A program made the position numbers and the translations under genes. A DNA stretch of 64,000 bases from Rhodococcus sp. NBC_00297 (GTDB taxonomy: Bacteria; Actinomycetota; Actinomycetes; Mycobacteriales; Mycobacteriaceae): the NCBI RefSeq assembly GCF_036173065.1, contig NZ_CP108041.1, positions 2,731,001-2,795,000 on the forward strand, in the 5' to 3' direction. Below are positions 7,191-16,315 of this stretch, piece by piece. The first letter of the stretch is position 1. The number at the start of each line of letters is the position of its first letter. Under the pieces are notes generated by a model, which saw only the letters and a program-made list of their open reading frames with translations, was not told where the DNA came from and did not search any database.

Positions 7191-10012
7191 TGGCGACTCA
7201 ATTCGATCTGGGCGTCGAGACGCGCGCCGAGGCTGCGGAGGACGTCGAGGACGAGGCCGACGACGATCAGGTAGACACCGAGGTCGAAGAACAGAGCGGT
7301 GACCATCTTGATGTCACCGAGAATGGGCACCGTCACTTCGAAGGTGGCCGACGAGAGAATGGGCGCCCCCAGGAAGAGGGATGCCACGGCGGTTCCGCCT
7401 GCGAACAGGAGACCGATGCCGAGAATCTTCCCGGCATCGAACGGGAGGGTCTCGCCCAGTTCGTAGCGACCACCGGCGAGGTACCGCAGCACGAGTGCGA
7501 GACCGGCGGTCAGTCCGCCTGCGAACCCGCCACCGGGGGCGTTGTGGCCGGCGAAGAAGAAGTAGATGGACAGCATCATCACCGTCGGGAACACCAGTCG
7601 GGTGGTGATCTCCAGGACCAGGACACGGTGCCTGGGGTCGATCAGATCGCTGCCGCTGAGCCAGGTGATCTCGGATGCTGCCTGGGTGCTGTCCATCGCG
7701 GACGGTGCATCGGACACACGCGGGGCACTACCGAAGCGCCGGTTGCGGAAGACCAGACTGGCGACCCCGGTCGCGGCGACGAGCAGGACCGAGATCTCTC
7801 CGAAGGTGTCCCAGGCACGAATGTCGACGAGGATCACGTTGACGACGTTGCTGCCGTCTCCGAAGTCGTACGCCAGGTCCGGGAGCAGTTCGGCGATGGG
7901 TCTCGTCGAGCGGGCATTCATCGCGTAGGCACCGACGAGCGTGACCGTGATGCCGACGAGCGCGGCCAGGGCGGCGCGGGCCGGCTTGCGACCGAACGAA
8001 CGACCCTCGTCGATCTCGGCAGGCAGTTTGCGGAGCACCAGGACGAACACGACGAGCGTCAAGGTCTCGACGAGGAACTGTGTCAACGCCAGGTCGGGTG
8101 CACCGTGCACCGCGAAGATCAGACCGCAACCGTAGCCGGTGACACCGACGAGCAGCACCGCCGCGAGTCGGTTGCGCATGATCGTGGCGCCGATGGCCGC
8201 CGCGACCATGATGCCGCCCACGATGATCTGGTACGGCGAGTCCGCGAGACGGATGTCGACGCCGTCGCGGGTGTAGACGATCAGGGACACGAGAGGGAAG
8301 AGAGCCAGTGTCGCGAGAACCGTCGCCAGAGTGCCGGGGAGGGAACCGCGCTGGGTGGTTCCGGTGAGGCGCAGCGACAGCAGGTCCATCAGGTAGAGGA
8401 CGCGGTCGTACACCCGGTCGGCGTTCAGCGGCACGGCCGGGACCGTTCGCGCGATCGCCTTGTGCACTCGGTAGAGCAGGACGCCGACGAGGATGACGAC
8501 GACGGTCAGACCCAGCGGGAGGTTGACGCCGTGCCACAGCGCGAGGTGGTAGTCCTCCGCGCCGTAGGACGGCAGGGTCTTGCTGTACGGCGCGATCAGG
8601 GTGTCGACGACCGGCGCGGCGAGGCCGGCCACCAGTCCGAGGACGGCGAGCAGCACGGGCGGGAAGAGGAAGAACCATCCCGGTGCGTGCATCGAGGCGA
8701 CGGCGGCGCTGGGCTGCCGCAGCTTCTTGCGACCGAAGGCGCCCCACACGAAGCGCAGGCTGTAGGCGACGGTCAGGATCGAGCCGACGACCATCGCGGC
8801 CAGCACCAGCGCAGACGAGAGCGGACCCATCGCGTCCGAGTCGAGCGTCGACTCGAACGCGGTCTCCTTGCCGATGAAACCGAGGAACGGCGGAAGGCCC
8901 GCCATGCTCGCCGCTGCGATCACGGCCGTCGCGGCGAGAACGGGTGACCGGTCCCCGAGATGCGCGAGCTTGCGCACGTCGCGGGTGCCGGTCGAGTGGT
9001 CGATGATGCCCACCACCATGAACAGCGCGGCCTTGAAGAAGCCGTGGGCGAGGACCATCGCGAGGCCCGCGAGCATCGCCGTCCGCGAACCGATGCCGAC
9101 GATGGCGACGAGGAAGCCGAGCTGGCTCACCGTGCCGAAGGCGAGCACGAGCTTGAGGTCGTACGCACGCAGTGCGCGGTAGCCGCCGACGAGCATCGAC
9201 GCCAGACCGAGCGTGAGGATGGTGAAGCGCCAGGGCCCGGCGTCGGCGAAGCCCGGTGCGAGACGCGCCACCAGGTAGATGCCGGCCTTGACCATCGCCG
9301 CGGCGTGCAGGTACCCGCTGACGGGTGTCGGCGCGGCCATGGCGCCGGGCAACCAGAAGTGCAGAGGAACGATGGCCGACTTGCTCAGCGCGCCGACCAG
9401 GACCAGGACCAGGGCGGTGCCCGCCAACCAGCCGCGCGGAGCCGCCTCGATGACGTCGGAGAGGTTGTAGCTGCCCACCGTCTGGCCCAGCACGATGATG
9501 CCGACCAGCATGGCGAGACCGCCGGCCGTGGTGACCAGCAGAGCCTGCGTCGCGGCGCGTCGACTCGAGGCGCGCTCGGCGTAGTGCCCGACCAACAGGA
9601 ACGACAGCACCGTCGTCAGTTCCCAGAAGATGTAGAGCATCAGCATGTTGTCGCTGGTGACCAGCGCGAACATGACACCGGCGAATGCGACGAGCTCCGC
9701 GGCGAAGATGCCCAGACGGGGCTCGTCGTCCTCGAAGTAGCGAGCGCAGTAGAGCAGGATCAGTGCGCCGATGCCGAGCACCAGCGTGGACATGACCGCG
9801 GCCAGGGAATCGAAGCGCAGATCGATGTTCATGGAGAGTCCGGGGACCCACTCGATGGACAGTCGCTGCTCGGTGTTCCAGTTCGCGGCCACCCAGACGA
9901 GCGAGGCGGCCGGCACCGCGGCGAGCGGAAGAAAAGCCTGTCGTCCCCACTGACGCACGAGAAGCGGCGCGATCAGCGCGGCCACCGTGTGGGCAACGAG
10001 AATGGAAAGCAA
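7187..10012 (-). CDS. mnhA: Mrp/Mnh Na+/H+ antiporter subunit A (A-B fusion)
   Basis: First gene of the operon; 941 residues with about 20 membrane helices. Residues about 1-640 form the NuoL-like MnhA core (EDDEPRLGIFAAELVAFAGV, LPGAMAAPTPVSGYLHAAAM). Residues about 800-941 form an MnhB domain (NAPGGGFAGGLTAGLAL ... DLGVYLIVVGLVLDVLR), so the absent separate mnhB is explained by fusion. Start is TTG at 10010-10012, supported by GGAG six bases upstream. The complex exports Na+ (and other cations) for protons and supports pH and salt tolerance. Confidence 0.93.
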   Translation of the reverse strand: MLSILVAHTVAALIAPLLVRQWGRQAFLPLAAVPAASLVWVAANWNTEQRLSIEWVPGLSMNIDLRFDSLAAVMSTLVLGIGALILLYCARYFEDDEPRLGIFAAELVAFAGVMFALVTSDNMLMLYIFWELTTVLSFLLVGHYAERASSRRAATQALLVTTAGGLAMLVGIIVLGQTVGSYNLSDVIEAAPRGWLAGTALVLVLVGALSKSAIVPLHFWLPGAMAAPTPVSGYLHAAAMVKAGIYLVARLAPGFADAGPWRFTILTLGLASMLVGGYRALRAYDLKLVLAFGTVSQLGFLVAIVGIGSRTAMLAGLAMVLAHGFFKAALFMVVGIIDHSTGTRDVRKLAHLGDRSPVLAATAVIAAASMAGLPPFLGFIGKETAFESTLDSDAMGPLSSALVLAAMVVGSILTVAYSLRFVWGAFGRKKLRQPSAAVASMHAPGWFFLFPPVLLAVLGLVAGLAAPVVDTLIAPYSKTLPSYGAEDYHLALWHGVNLPLGLTVVVILVGVLLYRVHKAIARTVPAVPLNADRVYDRVLYLMDLLSLRLTGTTQRGSLPGTLATVLATLALFPLVSLIVYTRDGVDIRLADSPYQIIVGGIMVAAAIGATIMRNRLAAVLLVGVTGYGCGLIFAVHGAPDLALTQFLVETLTLVVFVLVLRKLPAEIDEGRSFGRKPARAALAALVGITVTLVGAYAMNARSTRPIAELLPDLAYDFGDGSNVVNVILVDIRAWDTFGEISVLLVAATGVASLVFRNRRFGSAPRVSDAPSAMDSTQAASEITWLSGSDLIDPRHRVLVLEITTRLVFPTVMMLSIYFFFAGHNAPGGGFAGGLTAGLALVLRYLAGGRYELGETLPFDAGKILGIGLLFAGGTAVASLFLGAPILSSATFEVTVPILGDIKMVTALFFDLGVYLIVVGLVLDVLRSLGARLDAQIELSRQ

Positions 10013-10112
10013 GAGGCACTCCGTCGTGGACGTCGGGGCGGCGGGGTGTCGGACGCACGAGACGTCGTCGACTCCATACTACCGGTGCGGGTCCACGCCC
10101 TCGCGGTCAGCG

Positions 10113-10135
10113 ATACCCACCCCCCGTACGGGTAT
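10113..10135. promoter_or_regulatory. Inverted repeat ATACCC-N11-GGGTAT upstream of Nudix gene
   Basis: ATACCC (10113-10118) and GGGTAT (10130-10135) form an interrupted inverted repeat that encloses the perfect palindrome CCCGTACGGG (10123-10132). It ends 12 bases before the Nudix start and lies in the spacer facing mnhA. The look is that of a repressor site, but no cognate regulator is evident. Confidence 0.4.
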
Positions 10136-10147
10136 GGTCACCGGGCG

Positions 10148-10558
10148 ATGACCGAACCACTGCGCACCGCCGCCCTCGCCCTCGTCCGTGACGGCCGGAT
10201 GCTGCAGGCCCGGTCGGTCGGCAAGCGTGCGTTCTACATGGTCGGCGGCAAGATCGATCCCGGTGAGACACCACTCCAGGCGCTGCACCGCGAGGTGCGA
10301 GAGGAACTGGGCGTCGACGTCGTCGAGTCGTCGGTGCACCTGCTGTGCGTGGTCGAGTGCCCGGCGTTCGGCGACCCCCTCGGCCGTGATCTGCACATGA
10401 CGTGCTTCTCCGCCGACCTCACCGGCGAACCTCGGGCCACCAGCGAGATCGCTGATCTGCGGTGGTTCACCGTCGCCGAGTACGCCGCCATGCCGGACGT
10501 CGCGCCGGGATCGATGCGCGTCTTCCGGCACCTTCAGGCGCAGGGCCTGGTGATCTGA
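10148..10558 (+). CDS. Nudix hydrolase
   Basis: A 136-residue single-domain Nudix enzyme that hydrolyses a nucleoside-diphosphate-linked substrate. The full Nudix box occupies residues 34-56 (GKIDPGETPLQALHREVREELGV), with the metal-binding REVREE. The substrate cannot be told from sequence; the short size fits MutT-like or general NDP-X hydrolases. Start ATG at 10148 is just downstream of an inverted repeat. It converges on the membrane-protein pair, with a small hairpin between the ends. Confidence 0.88.
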   Translation: MTEPLRTAALALVRDGRMLQARSVGKRAFYMVGGKIDPGETPLQALHREVREELGVDVVESSVHLLCVVECPAFGDPLGRDLHMTCFSADLTGEPRATSEIADLRWFTVAEYAAMPDVAPGSMRVFRHLQAQGLVI

Positions 10559-10562
10559 GGAA

Positions 10563-10580
10563 CCCGTGCTCACGCACGGG
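10563..10580. terminator. Short hairpin between convergent Nudix and membrane-protein genes
   Basis: CCCGTGC-TCAC-GCACGGG is a perfect 7-bp stem with a 4-base loop, starting four bases after the Nudix stop and covering the stop of the leftward gene. No T-run follows, as is common in high-GC actinobacteria. Probable bidirectional terminator. Confidence 0.5.
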
Positions 10581-11982
10581 GTGCAGGGGGTTCGGCGTCC
10601 GGCTCGGGGGCATCTGTGCGCCGGGACAGCCACACGATGCGCAGCGTGCAGAGCGCGGCGACCCCGAGCAGGAGGTAGGCGGAGACGAGGTCGGTGGACG
10701 TGTTCTCCGACAGCAGTCTGTCGAGGTTGTCGTAACCGAGCACGGACACGCTGCCGGTGGTCCCGGTGGACTGGTCGGACCCGATCGACAGCTGATTCAG
10801 CCATTCGGGGTCGAGTGTCTGCGCCGGTACCGGCGCCGCCGCACTGAAGAGGATCGCGATCCCGGGCAGCGCCGCCGCCAATGGCCGCACCGTCGCGTGC
10901 GGATCCGCGGTGACGGCGGTCAGGGCGATCGGAACGAGCGCGGCCACCACCCCGAGTGCTGCCGCGGACACCTCGTCGACGCTCACGAGGGCAGCGCCCA
11001 TCGGCAGCGCGGTGAGTGCCAGGGCCGCGAGCCCGGACGTGATGCGTCCGACCGGGAGCCGCCAGGCCAGGACGGCGCCGAGGACCAGTCCGACCACGCC
11101 CACCACGGTGAGCAGCCGGGAGTCGAGCAGGGTGCGGGCGCCCACGTTCCACATCGCGACGGCAGCGGCGGTGACGAGGATCGCGACCAGCACCGTTCGT
11201 GCATCGGCCGACTCCCACCGTGCGGCGACGCGGTCCACGACGACGAGCGCCACGATCAGCACGACGATCGCCTTCCACAGTGCGTACTCGCCGGTGCCGA
11301 CGATCTCGACACCCACGCGGCAGACGACGGCGACGATCACCGCGTAGACGCTGAGCCGCACCAATTCGCGGGCGGTCGGGTCGTCGTCGGGATCAGCGGC
11401 CGGTCGATGCAGAACGGCGGCGACGATGCACGCCGCGAAGGCGGAGCCGATCAACCACCAGGCCGGTTCGCCGAACACGCTGGTGCTGTCGAGACGCGTC
11501 GCCACGAAGGCGGCGGACGCGGCGGTCGTTCCGACGGAGGCGAGCAGCGTTCCGCCGAGCACGCCGGTCGCGAGGGCCACCCATCCGGCGGCGGATCGCC
11601 GGGTGGCGTGCAGGACGAGGCCGACCAGGACGCCGGCCACGCACGACTTGAGAATGTGCAGTGCGGTGAAGACGGCCAGGCTCGCCGCTTCGGGAATCGC
11701 CACCTTGGTGAAGGCGAGCACCACGACCAGCAGGGCCGCACACACCCAGGGGGCGATGCGTGTCGGCATCCGCAGTCCGACGGCCAGCGCGACGGTGACC
11801 ACCACCAGCACCTGCCCGACCACGGTGGCGGTGGACTGGGTGGACGACCACCCGATCAGATCGTCGACGGTGGCCGCGAACGGCCACGTGTCGCTGCGGG
11901 GGCCGGACCACGCGAGAGCGCCGAGAGCTCCGACGAGCGCGGCTGCGAGGAGGGAGGCGGCGAGGGCGATGTGGTGTCTCAC
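10570..11982 (-). CDS. Polytopic membrane protein, unknown (second of pair)
   Basis: A 470-residue Ala/Val/Leu-rich protein with about 11-12 predicted membrane helices. A short polar loop near the C-terminus (about 385-435, QTLDPEWLNQLSIGSDQSTG ... LGYDNLDRLLSEN) precedes a last helix and a basic/acidic tail. I do not recognise the family; it may be an actinobacteria-specific envelope protein. Start is GTG at 11980-11982, overlapping the upstream stop by four bases (GTGA), so it is co-translated with its partner. It is not a frameshift of the upstream gene. Confidence 0.7.
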   Translation of the reverse strand: MRHHIALAASLLAAALVGALGALAWSGPRSDTWPFAATVDDLIGWSSTQSTATVVGQVLVVVTVALAVGLRMPTRIAPWVCAALLVVVLAFTKVAIPEAASLAVFTALHILKSCVAGVLVGLVLHATRRSAAGWVALATGVLGGTLLASVGTTAASAAFVATRLDSTSVFGEPAWWLIGSAFAACIVAAVLHRPAADPDDDPTARELVRLSVYAVIVAVVCRVGVEIVGTGEYALWKAIVVLIVALVVVDRVAARWESADARTVLVAILVTAAAVAMWNVGARTLLDSRLLTVVGVVGLVLGAVLAWRLPVGRITSGLAALALTALPMGAALVSVDEVSAAALGVVAALVPIALTAVTADPHATVRPLAAALPGIAILFSAAAPVPAQTLDPEWLNQLSIGSDQSTGTTGSVSVLGYDNLDRLLSENTSTDLVSAYLLLGVAALCTLRIVWLSRRTDAPEPDAEPPAPRA

Positions 11983-13229
11983 CCGCGGCGCCGTCGGATC
12001 AGTTCGGCGCCGACGGCGCACAGAGCGAGGCAGGTCACCGTCACCAGTGTCCCTGCCGTGGGCTCGGTGAGGGTGACGGACCCCGACTGCAGGGTGAGGG
12101 GCGTGTACGCCGTCCAGCCGAAGTCCGCCGAGATCGGGGACGAGGGCATGGTCGTCAGAGCGAGGGGGACGAGCAGGCCGGCGCCGACGACAGCGGCGGG
12201 TGACGGCACGTCGACGGACGCGGCGCCGGCCCCGACGACGGCGCCGGTCGCGAGCGCCGCCGCGATGACGGCCACTCCGGTGAAGGACGTCCCGAGGTGG
12301 ATCGCCGCCACCACGGCCGCGCAGCACAGGATGGCCAGCGGTGTGCCCACCGCGGGTCGTGCACGGGCGCCTGCCGCGGCGCCCACGGCGCAGGCGAGTG
12401 CGACCCCGACGACGAGGAGAAGGGGGAGGGCCGTGGTGCCCGCCGTCGTGAGGACGACGACGGAGGCCGGCCGCGTCGACAACCACAGCACGGTGCCCGC
12501 GACGACGAGGACGCCGCCGCTCGGCAGTGCCAGAGCGACACCGACGAGCACCAGGGTGACGACGATCGTCGACACCGACCACGCGGCCGTCGTGGTCACC
12601 GCGCCCATCCCGGCTGCTCCGGCGGCGGCCGTCAGGTTCGTGACCAGCACCGGGACGAGTCCGACGAGGGCGACGATCACTGCCGTCAGGGCGGTGCGAG
12701 TCGAGGAACTCCGGGACGAGCGCTGCGTCCTCGACTGCAGACCGATCGCGAGCACTGTCACCACCATCGCGGCGACGAGTGCGACCGTGCGGGACGTCGT
12801 CGTGTCGGTGTCGACGTAGGAGGCGTAGCGCCGCGGTATCGCGACGACGGTGATGCTCAGGACCAGAGAGACGGTCGACGCGACTCCGAACGCGGCGACC
12901 CACAGGCGTCGGACCGAGGCGAGGACCGCGAGCACGCCGAGGACGACGCCACTGCCGAGCGCCCCCAGCAGGGACAGGGCGGCCGAGGATCCGAGAGTGC
13001 CCAGAACCAGCGCTGCGCCGCCGACGGCAGCGAGGACCGCGGGTGCGGCTCTGCTCGATCGCCCCGTGAGCAGCGCGGCCACGGCCACGGCTGCCACCAC
13101 CGCTGCGGGGCCGTTGCCGGTGTCGGCGACGAGATCGGGCGACGTCACGGCATGCACGGCGGTGCCCGCACCGACGACGAGGGCGATCGGCGTCGACACG
13201 GCGTCGAGACGTCCACCGGATGCGCTCAC
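11979..13229 (-). CDS. Polytopic membrane protein, unknown (first of pair)
   Basis: A 416-residue protein with about 11-12 predicted membrane helices and almost no soluble domain. Near the C-terminus (about 366-385) it carries DFGWTAYTPLT, followed by a polar stretch, a final helix and a basic RRRR end. The FGWxAYxPL pattern occurs in small actinobacterial membrane proteins (my recollection, not searched). No transporter motif is seen. It is transcribed with the overlapping downstream membrane gene and divergent from the PEP-mutase-family gene. Function unknown. Confidence 0.7.
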   Translation of the reverse strand: MSASGGRLDAVSTPIALVVGAGTAVHAVTSPDLVADTGNGPAAVVAAVAVAALLTGRSSRAAPAVLAAVGGAALVLGTLGSSAALSLLGALGSGVVLGVLAVLASVRRLWVAAFGVASTVSLVLSITVVAIPRRYASYVDTDTTTSRTVALVAAMVVTVLAIGLQSRTQRSSRSSSTRTALTAVIVALVGLVPVLVTNLTAAAGAAGMGAVTTTAAWSVSTIVVTLVLVGVALALPSGGVLVVAGTVLWLSTRPASVVVLTTAGTTALPLLLVVGVALACAVGAAAGARARPAVGTPLAILCCAAVVAAIHLGTSFTGVAVIAAALATGAVVGAGAASVDVPSPAAVVGAGLLVPLALTTMPSSPISADFGWTAYTPLTLQSGSVTLTEPTAGTLVTVTCLALCAVGAELIRRRRG

Positions 13230-13296
13230 GCGGCGAACCTATCGGTCTTCATCCGGTTTCGGGAATCGACAGCGGCCCCCCTCGGTTGCCCCGAGC

Positions 13297-14046
13297 ATGA
13301 CACTCGCAACGAAGGCCACGACCCTCCTCGAACTGCACGTCCCCGGAAACCCGGTGATCCTGCCGACCGTCTGGGACGCCTGGTCCGCGAACCTCGCGGT
13401 GAGCGCGGGTTTCACTGCCCTGACCGTCGGCTCGCACCCGGTGTCCGACTCGATCGGCAAGCCGGACAACGAGGGCATCACCTTCGACGAGCTGCTCACT
13501 CGCATCCGCCAGATCACTGCCGCCGTCGACGTGCCGATCTCCGTCGACATCGAGTCGGGCTACGGCGAGGACCCGAAGCGTCTCATCGAGGGGCTGATCG
13601 ACGCGGGTGCGGTGGGCCTGAACATCGAGGACACCGTGCACAGCGAGGGCGGCCGTCTGCGTGAGGCGCAGGAGCACGCCGACTTCGTCGGTGCACTGCG
13701 AGCAGCCTCGGATGCCACCGACGTCCACGTGGTGATCAACGCCCGTACCGACCTCTTCGTCAAGCAGATCGGTGACGAGAATGACCGCGTCGACCGCGCG
13801 ATCGCCCGCCTGAAGCTGGCGGCCGCTGCCGGTGCCGACGTGCTCTACCCGGTCGGCTTCCACAGCGACGACGATCAGAAGCGACTCACCGCGGAGCTCC
13901 CGTTGCCGGTCAACGCCATCGGCCACCCGGTGAAGAACTCGAAGTCCGCCCTCGCGCAGCTGGGTGTCGGTCGTGTCAGCTTCGGCCCCATCTTCCAGAT
14001 GGTGCTCGCCGAGCGCGCGAACGAGGTGCTCGCCGACTGGGCGTGA
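13297..14046 (+). CDS. Isocitrate lyase / PEP phosphonomutase family enzyme
   Basis: A 249-residue TIM-barrel enzyme of the ICL/PEPM superfamily. Recognisable segments are ILPTVWDAWSA (about 21-31), TVGSHPVSDSIGKPD (about 46-60), the Mg-binding SVDIESGYG (about 86-94) and GLNIEDT (about 111-117). The superfamily cleaves or forms C-C or C-P bonds in 2-oxo and 2-hydroxy acids. This short bacterial group often acts as an oxaloacetate decarboxylase or methylisocitrate-lyase-like enzyme, so the substrate is open. ATG at 13297. It ends one base before the convergent ATPase gene. Confidence 0.85.
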   Translation: MTLATKATTLLELHVPGNPVILPTVWDAWSANLAVSAGFTALTVGSHPVSDSIGKPDNEGITFDELLTRIRQITAAVDVPISVDIESGYGEDPKRLIEGLIDAGAVGLNIEDTVHSEGGRLREAQEHADFVGALRAASDATDVHVVINARTDLFVKQIGDENDRVDRAIARLKLAAAAGADVLYPVGFHSDDDQKRLTAELPLPVNAIGHPVKNSKSALAQLGVGRVSFGPIFQMVLAERANEVLADWA

Positions 14047-14047
14047 C

Positions 14048-16240
14048 CTAGTCCCTCGTGCTGTAGGCCTCGAGAGCGGCCACCTGCACCGGATCGAGTG
14101 ACGGCCGGACGGCGTCGCGCGCGGTCGCGACGTCGTCCGCTGTCACGACGGCGGTGTCGACGTTGCGGCGCATCGCGGCGAGAGCCGCCTCGCGCAGCAG
14201 TGCCGCACAGTCCGCGGCGGAGTACCCGTCGAGATTTTCGGCCAGAGAGTCGAGATCGACGTCGTCCGCCAGCGGCACCGAGGCTCCGGCCGTCGCGAGG
14301 ATCGCGCGACGCGCCTCGGCGTCGGGCGGCGGTACGAACACCAACTTCTCCAGTCGTCCGGGCCTCAGAAGTGCCGGGTCGATGAGCTCGGGCCTGTTGG
14401 TCGCGCCGAGGATCACGACGTCCTGCAGCGGCTCGACACCGTCCATCTCCGTGAGCAACGCGGCCACCACGCGATCTCCGACGCCGGAATCGCTGCTCTG
14501 CCCGCGGCGCGGTGCCAGGGCGTCGACCTCGTCGAGAAAGATGAGCGACGGTGCCGAGTCCCGTGCTCGCCGGAACAGTTCGCGGACGGCCTTCTCTGAC
14601 GAGCCGACCCACTTGTCCATCAACTCCGCGCCTTTGACGGCGTGCACGCTGAGTTGCCCCGAACTGGCGAGTGCCCGGACGACGAACGTCTTGCCGCACC
14701 CCGGCGGGCCGTAGAGCAACACGCCCCGCGGCGGCTCGACACCGAGCCGCGCGAAGGAGTCGGGATGGCGCAGCGGCCACAACACCGCTTCGGTCAGCGC
14801 CCGCTTCGTCTCCACCATGTCGCCGACGTCGTCGAGGGTCAGGCTGCCGACCGCGAGTTCCTCGGTCCCCGACCGGGAGAGTGGCCGGATCACCGACAAG
14901 GCCCCGACCAGATCGTCCTGTGTGAGAACGGGATCGGCCGAGTCCCGGTGGGCACGCACCGCGGCCCGGACGGCTGCCTCCCGGCACAGGGCTGCGAGGT
15001 CCGCGACGACGAATCCGGGTGTGCGCAGGGCGATCTCGGCTGGGATGATCTTCCGGGTCGGAACATCACGTAGCAGCGCTTCGAGCAACGCGGCGCGCTC
15101 GACCGACCCCGGAAGCGGGAGTGCGAGCTCGCGATCGCACAGATCAGGTCCGCGCAGACGCGGATCAGCGGCGTCCGGCCGTGACGTCGTGCAGATCAGG
15201 ACGGTCCCCGGTGTCTGCACCACCTGTCGCAGGCGATCGAGGACGAGAGTCGACACCGGATCCGCCGCAGAGCCCCGTCCGTCGGCGGACAGGGGGAGCA
15301 GCGCATCCACGTTACCGACGAGAAGCACTGCACCGGTGGGGCTGTCGGTCAGTCGATCGGCCGCGGCGACCACCGCGGCCAACCGGTCCTCGGGGGCGAG
15401 CGACCCGACCGACGGACCGTCGATCTCCACCAGCCTGCGACCGGCGGCGACGGCGCGGACGAAGGTGGACTTGCCCACGCCGCCCGGCCCGGTGACCAGG
15501 ACGCCGAGCTGGGCCGACGCGCCGAGAGTGCGGAGCAGCTCGGGGCGATCGAGCGAGAGTTCGAGCCACTCCGTCAGTTTCGCCGCCTGGTCGCGTACAC
15601 CGACCAGGTCGTCCACCGGAATCACGGGCTGGGGCGGAGCCTCGACAGGTTGGGGTGTCGCGCGGTCGTTCGACTGTCCGCGGGCAGCGGCGCCGCGCGT
15701 CACGGCCGTCGTGGGCTGGATGCTGACGATGCCGGCCGGGTCGGTCGACGTGACGGTGAGCAGTTCGGTGGTCCACGCGACACCGACCGTGCGCGAGAGC
15801 GTCTGCGAGACCGACGCGGTGGAGGTGCCCGGCCCCAGGTCGCGGGGCAGGAGCGACACGGCGTCGCCCGCGACGACCACCTTTCCCAGCAGTGCTCGGC
15901 GCAGCGTCGCGTCGTCGAGCGCGGTGGTCGTCGCGGATCCGTGCACCAGGACGGTGCGTGCCGCCTGCACCGAGACGGGTGCGACGACGACCGACGCGTT
16001 CTCCGTCAGTCCCGCGTTCGACATCGTCACGTCGTCGAGCAGCACGGTCCCCGTGGGCGTTCCGGCCGGTGCCTGTGCCACTACGGTGGCGGTACGCCTC
16101 GCGCCGATCAACTCGACGGCGTCCCACTCGCGCAGTCCGAGCGCGGTGAGCACCTCCGCGTGCACACGGACCACCCCGCGGCGGGCATCGGCGGCGGAGG
16201 TGGTGAGGCGAACGGTCAGGGCGAGATCGGGGGTGCTCAC
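14048..16240 (-). CDS. CDC48-like tandem AAA+ ATPase
   Basis: A 730-residue protein. An N-terminal double-psi-barrel-like region (about 1-180) is followed by two AAA modules. D1 has a good Walker A (GPGGVGKST, about 251-259) but its Walker B reads AVLLVGNVDAL, without the DE pair. D2 has Walker A GPPGCGKT (about 507-514), Walker B LIFLDEVDAL, sensor ATNRPE and arginine fingers in LLRPGRLE. D2 should hydrolyse ATP; D1 may only bind it. The likely role is unfolding or remodelling of protein complexes. It is the Rv0435c equivalent, just upstream of pssA-psd in the conserved order. Confidence 0.88.
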   Translation of the reverse strand: MSTPDLALTVRLTTSAADARRGVVRVHAEVLTALGLREWDAVELIGARRTATVVAQAPAGTPTGTVLLDDVTMSNAGLTENASVVVAPVSVQAARTVLVHGSATTTALDDATLRRALLGKVVVAGDAVSLLPRDLGPGTSTASVSQTLSRTVGVAWTTELLTVTSTDPAGIVSIQPTTAVTRGAAARGQSNDRATPQPVEAPPQPVIPVDDLVGVRDQAAKLTEWLELSLDRPELLRTLGASAQLGVLVTGPGGVGKSTFVRAVAAGRRLVEIDGPSVGSLAPEDRLAAVVAAADRLTDSPTGAVLLVGNVDALLPLSADGRGSAADPVSTLVLDRLRQVVQTPGTVLICTTSRPDAADPRLRGPDLCDRELALPLPGSVERAALLEALLRDVPTRKIIPAEIALRTPGFVVADLAALCREAAVRAAVRAHRDSADPVLTQDDLVGALSVIRPLSRSGTEELAVGSLTLDDVGDMVETKRALTEAVLWPLRHPDSFARLGVEPPRGVLLYGPPGCGKTFVVRALASSGQLSVHAVKGAELMDKWVGSSEKAVRELFRRARDSAPSLIFLDEVDALAPRRGQSSDSGVGDRVVAALLTEMDGVEPLQDVVILGATNRPELIDPALLRPGRLEKLVFVPPPDAEARRAILATAGASVPLADDVDLDSLAENLDGYSAADCAALLREAALAAMRRNVDTAVVTADDVATARDAVRPSLDPVQVAALEAYSTRD

Positions 16241-16315
16241 TCCCCGAGCCTATCGAGCCGACCGGCCCGGGCTCTCGCTCCAGCGTGTGCAGTCTGGCCC
16301 GTTTATGCTGCGCGC

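Noticed and set aside
7728-10058. Long open frame antisense/alternate frame over mnhA
   Set aside because: It covers the antiporter gene in another frame, has Arg/Gly/His-rich composition and no family resemblance; high GC gives long spurious frames.
8960-10558. A 532-codon rightward frame that ends in the Nudix gene
   Set aside because: Only its last 136 codons are real (the Nudix protein, ATG at 10148). The rest is the complement of mnhA.
10462-12819. Long rightward frame across the membrane-protein pair
   Set aside because: It lies opposite the two hydrophobic proteins and has Arg/Gly/Ala-rich, disordered composition with no membrane or enzyme pattern.
10570-12903. Single long gene or frameshifted gene through the membrane-protein region
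   Set aside because: The coding signal switches frame at a clean GTGA overlap (11979-11982) with a start codon, so it is two co-translated genes.
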